Of a DNA stretch of 64,000 nt, positions 35,277 through 44,415 are shown one piece after another (positions within the stretch are counted from its first letter, which is position 1; each line of letters begins with the position of its first letter). Origin of the DNA: G963665925 sp050596425. Its GTDB lineage: Bacteria > Bacillota > Clostridia > Peptostreptococcales > Acidaminobacteraceae. The position numbers were made by a program, and so were the translations under genes. The stretch is taken from the NCBI RefSeq assembly GCF_050596425.1, contig NZ_CP192292.1, positions 1,984,001 to 2,048,000 of the forward strand. The letters are read 5' to 3'. The notes beneath the pieces were generated by a model. The model saw only the letters and a program-made list of their open reading frames with translations, was not told where the DNA came from and searched no databases.

Positions 35277-36737
35277 GTTCTAAGTCAATAGTTGGGGTGC
35301 GATCTTTCAGATCGCACTCCATTACTGCTTTTTGGAGTGAAATAGAAATGCAGAGAAGCTCATGGTAGTTGTAAGCATGCTTAATAAGCCAGCAACATCT
35401 GGCACTGAAATTTGAGTAATATTAGTGATTACATGTATGTAGAATCCTGTTTCTGAATCTATTGAAGTTCCGGAATCCATATGAAACACGTTTAAGAACT
35501 TTTATCTTATTGTTGAAACCTTCAGTAGGACCGTTAGTATATCCGTATTTGAAGGCGTGCAGAATTTCTTGATGCCAGTTTCTAAGAGCATTAATGCAGT
35601 TCTTAAACTCAGGGATGCAAAGAGACTCAGCATATTTAATCCAGTCTGTATAAGCTTTGCGCTGCAAAGAGTACTTATCCATTTTACATATATCGTAGAA
35701 TTTTTCTTTAAGGTAGTATGCAGTTCTTAAATCGTCATGGTATAAAAGCATGTTTTGAAGACGTTCTTTGTCGTTATCTGAAAGCTTATGGTTTCGTTTA
35801 ATAATGAGTGATCTACTGCGTTTAAAGTACTTTCTGACTGATGGAATCATGTCCTTTTGAGCGCGCTTTCGTACGTTCTCAATAGCCCAAGTTACTTGCC
35901 TAATAAAGTGATATTTGTCGGTGATGATCTTGGCATTAGGAAAGAAGTCTCTAGCTATTTGAGCATACTGCTTCCACATATCACACACGAAGTATTTGAC
36001 CTTTTGTCGTTCGAATAGTGGGATAGACCTGAAGTAAGCCTGCAGATGTTCAAGTCTACGATCTGGTAGTATGTCGAGGATACGTTTTTTCTGAGCGTCA
36101 ACGAGAATGCACTGATACTTATTATTACCAGCATTCCCTTTGAACTCATCAATGGATAGAACTTTAGGCATACGTGTGATTTTAGGATAACTAACGAAGT
36201 CAAATGTTCTAGAGACTGTTGTCGGAGACAATCCTAGATCTTTTGCAATGGTTATGATTGGAATGGACTTAGCCATCTGATTGCAGATCATTGCACTCAC
36301 ACGATTTGTCTTGCGCTGATACTTCGGTAAGAAAGTATATGGTTCATAGAACCTTTTTCCACAGGAGCAGGCATATCGTCTTTTCTTTAGAATGACTAGA
36401 GCTTGCTTTCCGCTAATCGGTAGATCTTTGAGTGTCTGGTTCCTGTAATCATGAACCTTCGAAGTGTGATTTCCACACACAGGACATGTGATTGTTTTCT
36501 TTGCTGTTGTAACATAAAGTTTGACGCAAGTATCGGTATGAGAAATATTCTTTACACGAACTCCTTCCAAACCTAGCAACTTGCTGATAGAATAATTGTG
36601 CACTTATAACTTAGCTCCTTTCTTTATGTTTGTCTTGACAACTTACATTTTAAAGAGCTTTGTCTATAAGTGCACTTCTATTTTTTGTAACAGTAATGGG
36701 GCGGATTATTAATCCCCCCCAACATTTATTGTAGAAC
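35277..36737 (-). mobile_element. ISL3 family insertion sequence
   Basis: The two ends mirror each other: GTTCTA, 9 bases, TTGGGG, a small hairpin, then CCATTACTG on the left (35277-35327), and the exact inverted order on the right (36691-36737). The hairpins differ in sequence but not in place (35298-35316, 36703-36715). The enclosed transposase is intact. No clear 8-bp target duplication is visible at these ends. Confidence 0.75.
35422..36603 (-). CDS. ISL3 family transposase
   Basis: A 393-residue transposase. The N-terminal zinc finger (CPVCGNHTSKVHDYR, CSCGKRFYEP) and HTH (TIAKDLGLSPTTVSR) precede a DDE-type core: VLSIDEFKG, FVCDMWKQY and TNGPTEGFNNKIKVLKR, giving the D, D, E triad. Length and layout are normal for ISL3 transposases. 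Encoded against the direction of the defence-like genes. Confidence 0.93.
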   Translation of the reverse strand: MHNYSISKLLGLEGVRVKNISHTDTCVKLYVTTAKKTITCPVCGNHTSKVHDYRNQTLKDLPISGKQALVILKKRRYACSCGKRFYEPYTFLPKYQRKTNRVSAMICNQMAKSIPIITIAKDLGLSPTTVSRTFDFVSYPKITRMPKVLSIDEFKGNAGNNKYQCILVDAQKKRILDILPDRRLEHLQAYFRSIPLFERQKVKYFVCDMWKQYAQIARDFFPNAKIITDKYHFIRQVTWAIENVRKRAQKDMIPSVRKYFKRSRSLIIKRNHKLSDNDKERLQNMLLYHDDLRTAYYLKEKFYDICKMDKYSLQRKAYTDWIKYAESLCIPEFKNCINALRNWHQEILHAFKYGYTNGPTEGFNNKIKVLKRVSYGFRNFNRFRNRILHTCNH

Positions 36738-36932
36738 TTTTTTTACTTTAATAGCTCTACATTAGAAATAATTTGGAAATAGAGCGCTCAATAACGCAGT
36801 GTTATTGAGTTCTATGAGACATATATATAAAATGAGTGCACTTATATAGGAAATGATGACAACAAAAGTTGAATATATAAATTATGAGTGATATAGTGTT
36901 AATATAAGAACGAGTGAATCTGAGGTGGGAAA
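36738..36932. other. promoter region of the ATPase operon
   Basis: A+T-rich gap between the ISL3 end and the 75-residue gene. GTGCACTTAT occurs at about 36836, and versions of it also lie inside the IS near 36598 and, inverted, near 36668. It should hold the promoter of the five-gene operon; I see no definite hexamers. Confidence 0.35.
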
Positions 36933-37160
36933 ATGAAAGAATCAAAAAAAGAAAAGTTTGTTAGAATTGCTGAATCAAGGACGAGTAAGATTATAGAAAT
37001 GATACGTTTACTTGGAAATTGTTCTAACACAAGAACATATGAGTATTCGAAAGAAGATGTAAAAAAGATCTTTACAGCATTAGAAGAAGAGTTAAAACTT
37101 GCACGATCAAAATTCGATGTATTCGATTCACAGTCAGAAAACAAGAAGTTTAAACTTTAA
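36933..37160 (+). CDS. small hypothetical protein of the ATPase operon
   Basis: A 75-residue, Lys- and Glu-rich, all-helical-looking protein (KESKKEKFVRIAESRTSKII, then KEDVKKIFTALEEELKLARSKF), with a GGTGGG site before ATG. I have no firm family name for it. It is 9 bp ahead of the ATPase start and probably coupled to it. A regulatory or subunit-bridging role is possible but inferred only from position. Confidence 0.7.
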   Translation: MKESKKEKFVRIAESRTSKIIEMIRLLGNCSNTRTYEYSKEDVKKIFTALEEELKLARSKFDVFDSQSENKKFKL

Positions 37161-37169
37161 GGAGTGTGC

Positions 37170-39038
37170 ATGATGATTCAATGGAGATATCCATCTAACG
37201 ATTACGGTGAAAACAAAGGTATAAATGACTCTGGTGTTGCAATGTTTAGAGGAACACCACTAAAATCATTGGCTCGTGAGATATGTCAGAATTCACTGGA
37301 CGCATCAACAAATTTACCAGTGAGAATAGATTTTAATGTATTCGAGATTGATTCAGGACAATTGCCAGGACGAGACTCATTAGAAGATTCATTCACTAGA
37401 TGTTTAGAGTTTTGGAAAAGTCAAAAAGCTAGAGCAACAAAAGATTTTTTCACAAATGCTAAAGAAAAAATAAGCCAGGAAAAGTGTTCTGTTTTAAGGA
37501 TAAGTGACTTCAATACTTGCGGTCTTACGGGTTCAAAAGAAGATATCAATACTAATTGGACAAACCTCACAAAGTCTTCAGGTGCATCAGATAAAAGAGG
37601 GACTGCTGGAGGTTCATTTGGCATTGGTAAGTTTGCTCCCTTTGCATGTTCCGAGTTTTCAACTGTCTACTATAGTACATATGATGTTGAAGGTTTTTCT
37701 GCATATCAAGGTGTATCACGTATTGTTACTTTTACTAGAGAAGATGGTGAAAATACACAAGGGATTGGATACTACGGAAATGACAAGAATACACCTGTTT
37801 ATGAGCAATTAGAGATAGATCGAAGTTTTAGAAGGTCAGACGCTGAGTATGGAACTGATATTTATATAGCTGGATATAAATACGCAGGTGAAGAATGGGA
37901 GCAGAAAATACTTATTTCCATTTTGGATGGGTTTCTTGGAGCCATTTGGGATGGAAAACTAATTGTTAATGTAGGCAGTATTGAAATAAGTAAAGATACA
38001 CTTAGTGATCTAGTTGATACGTACAAAGATGATTTAACCGGGTACACAGAAAAATATTATGAAGTTTTAGTGTCGGAAAATACACATTGGAAGACTGAGG
38101 ACTTCAACGGATTAGGCGAGCTTAAACTTGGAATATTGTTAGGTGATCCTAATGCACCGAGACGTGTTGCTATGATAAGACAAACTGGCATGAAAATAAT
38201 GGATAGAGACAGACTTTCTGGACACATTCCTTTTGCGGGAGTTATGTTCATAAATGGAGAAGATATAAATAAGCGACTGAGACTTATAGAAAATCCAGAA
38301 CACACGGAGTGGCAACCAGATAGATCACCGCATCCTACAAGAGAGAAAGAATTATTAAGAACGTTAAATAACTATATCAGAGATTGGATAAATGAACTGG
38401 TTTCAAATGGCAGTGATCAGGAAATTGATGCAGTTGGTGTAGGTCATTTTTTGCCTGACGAAATCGAAGAGTCACAAGAAGAAGTTAAAGAAGAAGCTGT
38501 AAGTGACAAAGTGGTTGAGGTTGAAAAAAAGAAAGTCGAAAGAAGAGCACCTTCTAGTAGCAATATTCAAGAATCGAGCGAAGAATATGACGTTGAAGAT
38601 GTGAGAGGCTCATCACCTGGTGGAGACGGAACAGGATGGGAACATGATGATGATAAGAGAACTAAAGAAGATAAGCGTGATCCAAAACCAACTGGAAATT
38701 CAGAAGGTGAAGAAAGTCAAGTGAAGACAGTTGTAGATGTTAAGTTCCAGAAGTTTCTTCCTATATGCGTCGATAAAGAGAATGGCAAATATGCAATGGT
38801 GATTGTTCCTGAAACAGACGGGATAGAAGGTGTCTTAGAACTGTTCTTATCAGCCGAAACCCAACAGTATAAAGCTCCAATTCTTGATGCCAATGTAATC
38901 AATGGTAAATGTATCGTAGCTGATAATAAAATTAAAGGTGTTGAGTTTAAAAAAGGTCAACCAATACGATTGAGTCTTGTGTTGGATTATTATGATTACT
39001 GTTCATTGGAGGTTAAAGCATATGCGACTTCGGTCTAA
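37170..39038 (+). CDS. GHKL ATPase, MutL/MORC-like
   Basis: A 622-residue protein starting at ATG 37170 (or 37173) after AAGGAG. The GHKL ATP site is clear: N-box LAREICQNSLDAS (residues 34-46, Glu and Asn), G1 ISDFNTCGLTG (111-121) and G2 GTAGGSFGIGKFAPFA (144-159). A second domain follows to about 420 (IRQTGMKIMDRDRLSG), then an acidic, low-complexity linker (about 440-540) and a beta-rich C-terminal domain. Such ATPases clamp DNA in MutL, Hsp90-like and MORC families. Beside Vsr and a C5 methyltransferase, a DNA-sensing role in restriction or defence is likely. Confidence 0.82.
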   Translation: MMIQWRYPSNDYGENKGINDSGVAMFRGTPLKSLAREICQNSLDASTNLPVRIDFNVFEIDSGQLPGRDSLEDSFTRCLEFWKSQKARATKDFFTNAKEKISQEKCSVLRISDFNTCGLTGSKEDINTNWTNLTKSSGASDKRGTAGGSFGIGKFAPFACSEFSTVYYSTYDVEGFSAYQGVSRIVTFTREDGENTQGIGYYGNDKNTPVYEQLEIDRSFRRSDAEYGTDIYIAGYKYAGEEWEQKILISILDGFLGAIWDGKLIVNVGSIEISKDTLSDLVDTYKDDLTGYTEKYYEVLVSENTHWKTEDFNGLGELKLGILLGDPNAPRRVAMIRQTGMKIMDRDRLSGHIPFAGVMFINGEDINKRLRLIENPEHTEWQPDRSPHPTREKELLRTLNNYIRDWINELVSNGSDQEIDAVGVGHFLPDEIEESQEEVKEEAVSDKVVEVEKKKVERRAPSSSNIQESSEEYDVEDVRGSSPGGDGTGWEHDDDKRTKEDKRDPKPTGNSEGEESQVKTVVDVKFQKFLPICVDKENGKYAMVIVPETDGIEGVLELFLSAETQQYKAPILDANVINGKCIVADNKIKGVEFKKGQPIRLSLVLDYYDYCSLEVKAYATSV

Positions 39039-39891
39039 GTATTTCACCTATCCAGTAATATCAGCTGAAAATGACAGCTATAGTGATTGTATATTCAATA
39101 CAGATGTCAGCCATGAAATGGATGGTTATAATGTTAAACTCAAGTTTGCTATTGAGTTTAACAACAAAGAACTACTTGATATGATTGAAAATGGTGATGC
39201 TGAGTATGTTCATCATATTGAATGTTCTCAAACATGCTATCGAACAAGCATCTCAACAAAAAGTAGAGAGATGGAGTATTTGATTCACAACAGTAATGTA
39301 AATGGGAAAATTGAAGTATGTAGTTTTATTATTGCGAGGAGTGATCTTAATAAGTACTCTAACTCGCAATTTAGTAGTGATTACAAAGGGTTTAAGTTTG
39401 ATATTGAAAAAGGGTGTATACTTGCAGTTGGAAATGAATTTGAGCTGCGGATAAACAAGGTTAAAGATGACTTAATAAATACATCATCCATATTTAGTAT
39501 AGCTCCTAATTTAGACGAAATGATTACAGATATCAAAGTAAATACGCTTGGTGAAAAAATTACTATCCTTTTACCAAATAGGACTTATGGATTTTACAAT
39601 AACATGAAAAGTTTCATGGATATTCAACCAGTTATGCACTCTATGATTATAATTCCAGCATTGATGCAAGTTTTTAATGAGCTTAAAGCTTCAAGGAGTC
39701 AGCTTTATGAATATGAAAACAGACGATGGTATAGAGGACTAAGGAAAACATGCAATAAAATGGGTATACAGTTTGATTATGAGGGATTGGATAATATTCA
39801 ATCCTTAGAGGTTGCTCAAAAACTATTAGATACACCAATCGGAAAATCATTTGATTATCTGATGAATGGAGGATTCAATTATGAAGATTAG
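39022..39891 (+). CDS. hypothetical protein of the ATPase operon
   Basis: A 289-residue protein. The ATG at 39022 follows GGAGGT and overlaps the ATPase end by 17 bp, so translation is coupled. No signal peptide or membrane segment. The first 230 residues look beta-rich; the last 60 are helical and basic (NRRWYRGLRKTCNKMG). I do not recognise a family or nuclease motif. It seems to be a fixed member of the cluster. Confidence 0.75.
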   Translation: MRLRSKYFTYPVISAENDSYSDCIFNTDVSHEMDGYNVKLKFAIEFNNKELLDMIENGDAEYVHHIECSQTCYRTSISTKSREMEYLIHNSNVNGKIEVCSFIIARSDLNKYSNSQFSSDYKGFKFDIEKGCILAVGNEFELRINKVKDDLINTSSIFSIAPNLDEMITDIKVNTLGEKITILLPNRTYGFYNNMKSFMDIQPVMHSMIIIPALMQVFNELKASRSQLYEYENRRWYRGLRKTCNKMGIQFDYEGLDNIQSLEVAQKLLDTPIGKSFDYLMNGGFNYED

Positions 39892-40621
39892 ATTTGTAAC
39901 TGAAGATGGACTTCACGCAATCAAAAGCAATCATAAAGAAATTTTCAGTAAGATTATTGATGATAGAAGTCTATGCGTCGAATCTTTGTTCTCGGATAAA
40001 GATCTTCTGAAAGACACGCCGTACGAAGTGAATGATTTTCAATTAGACACTTCTCAACCAAAAGGGAAAGAGCACTTAACAGATTTTGAGAATATAAAAA
40101 GGATATACACTCATTTGAAATCGATATCAGATTCTCAAGCTTCTGATGAGAGAATTTGGTCAGCGTTTACATTATTCGAAATGAGAGATTATATGGAATA
40201 CCGATGGAAGACAAATGAAGTAAACGAAATGATGAATCGGTACTTATTCAATTATGGAAAGCAGCGATCACTATTCAGAAATGGAATATCAAGACTCTGG
40301 TGGATTGGAAGAGTTACTTATGATGAGGGTCGAGAAAACCCTTTCGAGTTAACAGAATTTTTATGTAAAAATCAGGACTATATTGAAAGTATATGCGGAA
40401 GAAATGTTTTCAATAATGCTCATGTAGCTCAAGCAACCATTTCTGCACTGATGTATGCTGAAAGCGATGGAATCAAAATTGATCGTCAGTTGGTTCGAGA
40501 CATAGGCAAATATCTTAATATGCTAGCTGGCACTTATATTGTAGATGCACTAACATATGAAGATGTATACGATAAGGTTTATAAAAGGATTGTTCATTTG
40601 AGAGGAAAAGATGACTTGTAA
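39881..40621 (+). CDS. hypothetical protein of the ATPase operon (DUF6339-like)
   Basis: A 246-residue protein starting MKIRFVTEDGLH; the ATG at 39881 has a GGAGG site and overlaps the previous gene by 11 bp. It is mostly helical, with RNGISRLWWIGRVTYDEGR (about 133-151) as the most distinctive stretch. I think it belongs to DUF6339, but this is from memory of the pattern rather than a diagnostic motif. No enzymatic residues are obvious. Confidence 0.7.
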   Translation: MKIRFVTEDGLHAIKSNHKEIFSKIIDDRSLCVESLFSDKDLLKDTPYEVNDFQLDTSQPKGKEHLTDFENIKRIYTHLKSISDSQASDERIWSAFTLFEMRDYMEYRWKTNEVNEMMNRYLFNYGKQRSLFRNGISRLWWIGRVTYDEGRENPFELTEFLCKNQDYIESICGRNVFNNAHVAQATISALMYAESDGIKIDRQLVRDIGKYLNMLAGTYIVDALTYEDVYDKVYKRIVHLRGKDDL

Positions 40622-43388
40622 AAATTGTAATGAGGAATATGACCATTCAAAATTTGAGTTTTGTCCATACTGTCTTACATTGAATCTTGATGTTGAAAAT
40701 GTATCAGATGAAAAATTCATTGATACATTCTCAAATCATACAGAGCGTATGGAAGTACCGGAATCAAGTCTGTTAGGAGATTCTGGCGAAAACTGCGAGT
40801 CGAGTGAAGTTAATGAAATTGAAATGGAAAGCGAATCAGTCATTGAAATTTCTTCTAGTGAACACTTTGGAACAAATGAAGGTAATAACTTCCAATTGTG
40901 TTTAATAGAGAAAACTGACATACCGATAACTGAAGTTTTTAAAGGTAACACTTTCAATATTTTTGTAGAGTATTGCTTATCTAAGGGCATTATTACTATG
41001 GGGGATTTGGAGTCATTTGACTTCGGTTCTATTCAAAATCTCCGAGGTATTGGTGAACGTAAGTATACAAAAATAATGTCAGAATACAAAAAGTTCATTG
41101 AAGATGAAATCGATGAAAATCATGTTTTAAAGATATCATCTACTCCAAAATCAAAGTTTGAAAACGTCAATGTTCAGAACAGAAATCTTTCTATAGAGGC
41201 TTTAAATATACTTGGAATTGGCAATAGAACAATAAATAAACTAATGCAAAGTGGATACAAGTCGATTGCTGATCTTGTTGAGATGAGTGAATCTACTCTT
41301 AAAGAGCTTTTAAGGAAGCCGAATGTAGAGAAGTTGTATTTGACAATTGATTTGTTGAAGTATTCACTTGTTGATCTGACCAATCAGATACTTGAAAATG
41401 AAAAAGGTAGTTCTGAGTATGAGATTTTCTTAAATCGAGCTCATGGGTTCACCCTAAAAGATATTGCAGAAGATGAAGGCGTGACAAGAGAGCGTATCAG
41501 ACAGAAGGAAGCTAAGTTCTTTAATAAAATTTGGTTCTTTCTACATGAGTTAGTTGGTTCTAGCTTGGAAGCTAAAGGGTACATTACTGTTCAAGAGTTA
41601 CTTGATGTATTTGAGGATGAAGACTTTGGAAGAATAATGGTTCATGCATGCAAGTTCTCTGATGAAATTGAGTTCTTAGATTTTGCAGATGTGTTAGTAA
41701 GTAAAGCTACTCACATTAACGCAGAAAAGAAAATTATGCTTATTCTAGAGGAATTTATAGAAGAAGGTACAGATTTAATAGTTTACCAAGAAGAGTTGGA
41801 AGAATTGCTTGCGGATAATGGGTTTGATTTTTTAAGTCTTGGTGCAATTAAAAATATATTAAGGAAGAACAAGTATAAGGTTTACAAAAATTTTGTTACA
41901 AGAGGGAGAACATCATATGGATACCTCTGCGAGAAAATTATATTTGACTGTTTTCCAAATGGGATCAAGTTAAGTCAAAAAAAGAGCAATGATTGTAAGG
42001 ATCTTAAAAAATTAAGAGAAATCGTTCTTGATAAGTATGGTGATTTAGGACTACCAGTAAGTGATCGAGCTCTTAGTGCTCGGATATCTGATTACCTTGT
42101 TATAAGTGATAGAGGGATGGCCATATCACCTAGAAAAGTACAGATAGATATGGACACACTTGAACGTATCAAAAGTTTCATAGATAAACTTCCGGAAAAC
42201 ACAGTGTATTATAAGCAATTATTTGCTGAGTTCGAAGGTGTCCTTAATTTCACTAGTAATGTAAACAATGAGCATTTTCTGCATGGTGTACTAAAACTGT
42301 TCTATTTGGAAGAATACACCTTTGATAGAGATTATCTAATTAAAAATAGAGGAGGCTCATGTTCGGATAAGGGTGTAAATCAAAGGATAAAAGAGTTCAT
42401 TATTCAATGTAATCGCCCAGTTACTCATAAGGAGCTTAAGAATAAGCTTAGCGGATTTAGTGATGTAATGTTCTTAAATGCGATTAGTAATGATTCAGAG
42501 TTACTCCAGTGGGATTACAAGACATATTACTGTGGTAGTTTACTTAATGCAAGTGAAGCTGAAGTTATTCTGTTAAGGAACATAATTGACAGATTACTAA
42601 ATCGAAATTCTGGTTACTGTAGCGATGCACTACTTTATGATATAACTATGAAGGAAATGAATGAGTTTATTGATAGAAATGTTATAAAGAAGCCGATGAA
42701 TTTATTCTATATAGCATCCTACTTGTTTGAAGATGAATATGATTTTAAAAGACCACATATAGGTCTGAAAAATCACTTTAGAAGCTTTACAACAAAGGAT
42801 ATTGCAATACAACTCCTCAATGATCCAGATTATTTATCATATACTGAATATTATGACTTGAGCAAAAAGCTTCAGTGGTCATCAGCAACATCAAGCATGG
42901 TGTTTTATGAGATTGAAGCCGATTATATTAGGATTTCAAAAGATAAGTACGTTCACCACAGTAAATTCAACTTCAATGAGGAAACTCTAAATGAAATTGA
43001 AGAAATAATTCGAAAAGACATTTCCAATGGATATTTGGTAATATCCAATTTTTCTGATTGGCAACTATTACCGAGTATTAGGTATGAATGGAATGAGTTT
43101 TTATTGGAATCGATAATATCTTGGAATAGCCCTAATCTAAGAGTTGTCCAGCCAGAAGTCACTGATAGACGATATCAAAAGGGGATTTTCGTAGATTCAG
43201 AATTTGGCTTAATTACCTACTCTGGAATAATTGCTCATGCAATGAAGTTAGCAGGAGTTAGTGAAGCTAGTGAGCGTTCATTCTACTCATTCTTAGTAGT
43301 CAATGGTTTTGCTCGTAAAGTGATACCAGGTGAACTTTATAATTCGGAATCGATAGTATTTCAGAAAGATAAGTTCATTTTAGTTTAA
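40611..43388 (+). CDS. large zinc-ribbon/HhH/sigma-region-4-like DNA-binding protein
   Basis: A 925-residue protein overlapping its predecessor by 11 bp. Residues 3-21 form a zinc ribbon (Cys3, Cys6, Cys18, Cys21). An acidic linker follows to about 95. IQNLRGIGERKYTKI (141-155) and LNILGIGNRTINKLMQSGYKSIADL (198-222) are helix-hairpin-helix segments like the RNA polymerase alpha C-terminal domain. FTLKDIAEDEGVTRERIRQKEAKFF (280-304) closely resembles sigma-70 region 4. The remaining 600 residues are not recognised and may hold repeated winged helices. It probably binds DNA or the transcription machinery for the system. Confidence 0.8.
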   Translation: MTCKNCNEEYDHSKFEFCPYCLTLNLDVENVSDEKFIDTFSNHTERMEVPESSLLGDSGENCESSEVNEIEMESESVIEISSSEHFGTNEGNNFQLCLIEKTDIPITEVFKGNTFNIFVEYCLSKGIITMGDLESFDFGSIQNLRGIGERKYTKIMSEYKKFIEDEIDENHVLKISSTPKSKFENVNVQNRNLSIEALNILGIGNRTINKLMQSGYKSIADLVEMSESTLKELLRKPNVEKLYLTIDLLKYSLVDLTNQILENEKGSSEYEIFLNRAHGFTLKDIAEDEGVTRERIRQKEAKFFNKIWFFLHELVGSSLEAKGYITVQELLDVFEDEDFGRIMVHACKFSDEIEFLDFADVLVSKATHINAEKKIMLILEEFIEEGTDLIVYQEELEELLADNGFDFLSLGAIKNILRKNKYKVYKNFVTRGRTSYGYLCEKIIFDCFPNGIKLSQKKSNDCKDLKKLREIVLDKYGDLGLPVSDRALSARISDYLVISDRGMAISPRKVQIDMDTLERIKSFIDKLPENTVYYKQLFAEFEGVLNFTSNVNNEHFLHGVLKLFYLEEYTFDRDYLIKNRGGSCSDKGVNQRIKEFIIQCNRPVTHKELKNKLSGFSDVMFLNAISNDSELLQWDYKTYYCGSLLNASEAEVILLRNIIDRLLNRNSGYCSDALLYDITMKEMNEFIDRNVIKKPMNLFYIASYLFEDEYDFKRPHIGLKNHFRSFTTKDIAIQLLNDPDYLSYTEYYDLSKKLQWSSATSSMVFYEIEADYIRISKDKYVHHSKFNFNEETLNEIEEIIRKDISNGYLVISNFSDWQLLPSIRYEWNEFLLESIISWNSPNLRVVQPEVTDRRYQKGIFVDSEFGLITYSGIIAHAMKLAGVSEASERSFYSFLVVNGFARKVIPGELYNSESIVFQKDKFILV

Positions 43389-43593
43389 TTGAGACATTGC
43401 ATTTAGTGAAATAAACGCAATATCAATGTATGTCAAAACACAAAACATTTGATAAAAATCGTTAACAGAACGGTATGATAAATTTATCTTTACTGAATAG
43501 TTGAATAAAGTGCATGTTAAACATAGTATTACTTGATAGTCCTATGGTGAAATGAAATTGGTAAAATTTACTCCTTTCTTAATGAACAAATTA
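43389..43593. other. intergenic region
   Basis: About 205 bp of A+T-rich DNA between the defence-like operon and the parA palindrome; no gene or strong hairpin seen. Confidence 0.4.
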
Positions 43594-43622
43594 CTAATAC
43601 GAAACGTTTCGTTTCGTATTAG
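43594..43622. promoter_or_regulatory. perfect 13-bp palindrome upstream of parA
   Basis: CTAATACGAAACG and CGTTTCGTATTAG are exact inverses around TTT, 37 bp ahead of the ParA start. It is a likely operator for the small RHH-like partner, a centromere (parS-like) site, or both. Confidence 0.7.
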
Positions 43623-43659
43623 AGACGTTACATTCTAATTTGTTCAAAGGAGAGAAAAA

Positions 43660-44415
43660 ATGAAAAATATCATATCAATTTCAAACCGTAAAGGCGGGGT
43701 TGGAAAGTCTACTATGACTTTTAACCTCGCCTTTGAATTATCATTGAAGAGTTATAAGATTTTGCTCGTCGACCTAGATGATCAATGTGATTTAACGAAG
43801 CTTGCATTTGAAGAAATCATAGATGACTACAACATCGTAAATGTGCTTAGAGGCAAATATACCATTCAAGAAACTGCCTATGAAGTCTTTGATAATTACT
43901 TTGTTGTATCAGGTCATCCTAATATCAAAGAGTTTGTTACCCATGGTAATTCACATGTGTTATACAATAAATTACAACATCAAGAATTGGACAGTTTTGA
44001 TTTTATTCTTATAGATCCCCCACCTAGTATAAGTGAAGCATCTAAATGGGGGTTGGTGGCATCTACGGACATTATCGTAGTCTCTGATACAGAGACATTC
44101 AGTATGACAAATATCGAAAATTTCATCAGTGACCTTGAAGACTTGAAGAAAGAAAATGATGCAGATTACAGCATACTTGGAATTGTAGTTAACAGAGTAA
44201 ATTCTCGTAGAAAACTAGGTAAGCAAAAAGTATTCAATCTAAGAAATGTCATGGGAGATGTTGTCTTTTCTAATACCATATCTGACTGTACAGCATTTCC
44301 AAGCACAAATGACATAGGAATACCCATTAGAGGTTTATCGTGGCGTAGTAAACCAATAAAGCAACTTGAAGGACTATGTAAGGAAATCCTGGTTAGAACG
44401 GGGGTAGAGCAATGA
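43660..44415 (+). CDS. parA: ParA family ATPase
   Basis: A 251-residue deviant-Walker ATPase: RKGGVGKSTMTFNLA (about residues 10-24), LLVDLDDQCDLT (Walker A') and FILIDPPPS (Walker B). ParA proteins partition plasmids or stabilise integrative elements by binding nucleoid DNA. It overlaps the next small gene by 4 bp (ATGA), and a palindrome lies before it. AAAGGAG precedes the ATG. It appears intact, unlike the genes further right. Confidence 0.92.
   Translation: MKNIISISNRKGGVGKSTMTFNLAFELSLKSYKILLVDLDDQCDLTKLAFEEIIDDYNIVNVLRGKYTIQETAYEVFDNYFVVSGHPNIKEFVTHGNSHVLYNKLQHQELDSFDFILIDPPPSISEASKWGLVASTDIIVVSDTETFSMTNIENFISDLEDLKKENDADYSILGIVVNRVNSRRKLGKQKVFNLRNVMGDVVFSNTISDCTAFPSTNDIGIPIRGLSWRSKPIKQLEGLCKEILVRTGVEQ

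Noticed and set aside
33037..43388. Assignment to DISARM, BREX or Wadjet
   Set aside because: The required helicases, PglX/PglZ or Jet/MukB-like genes are absent.
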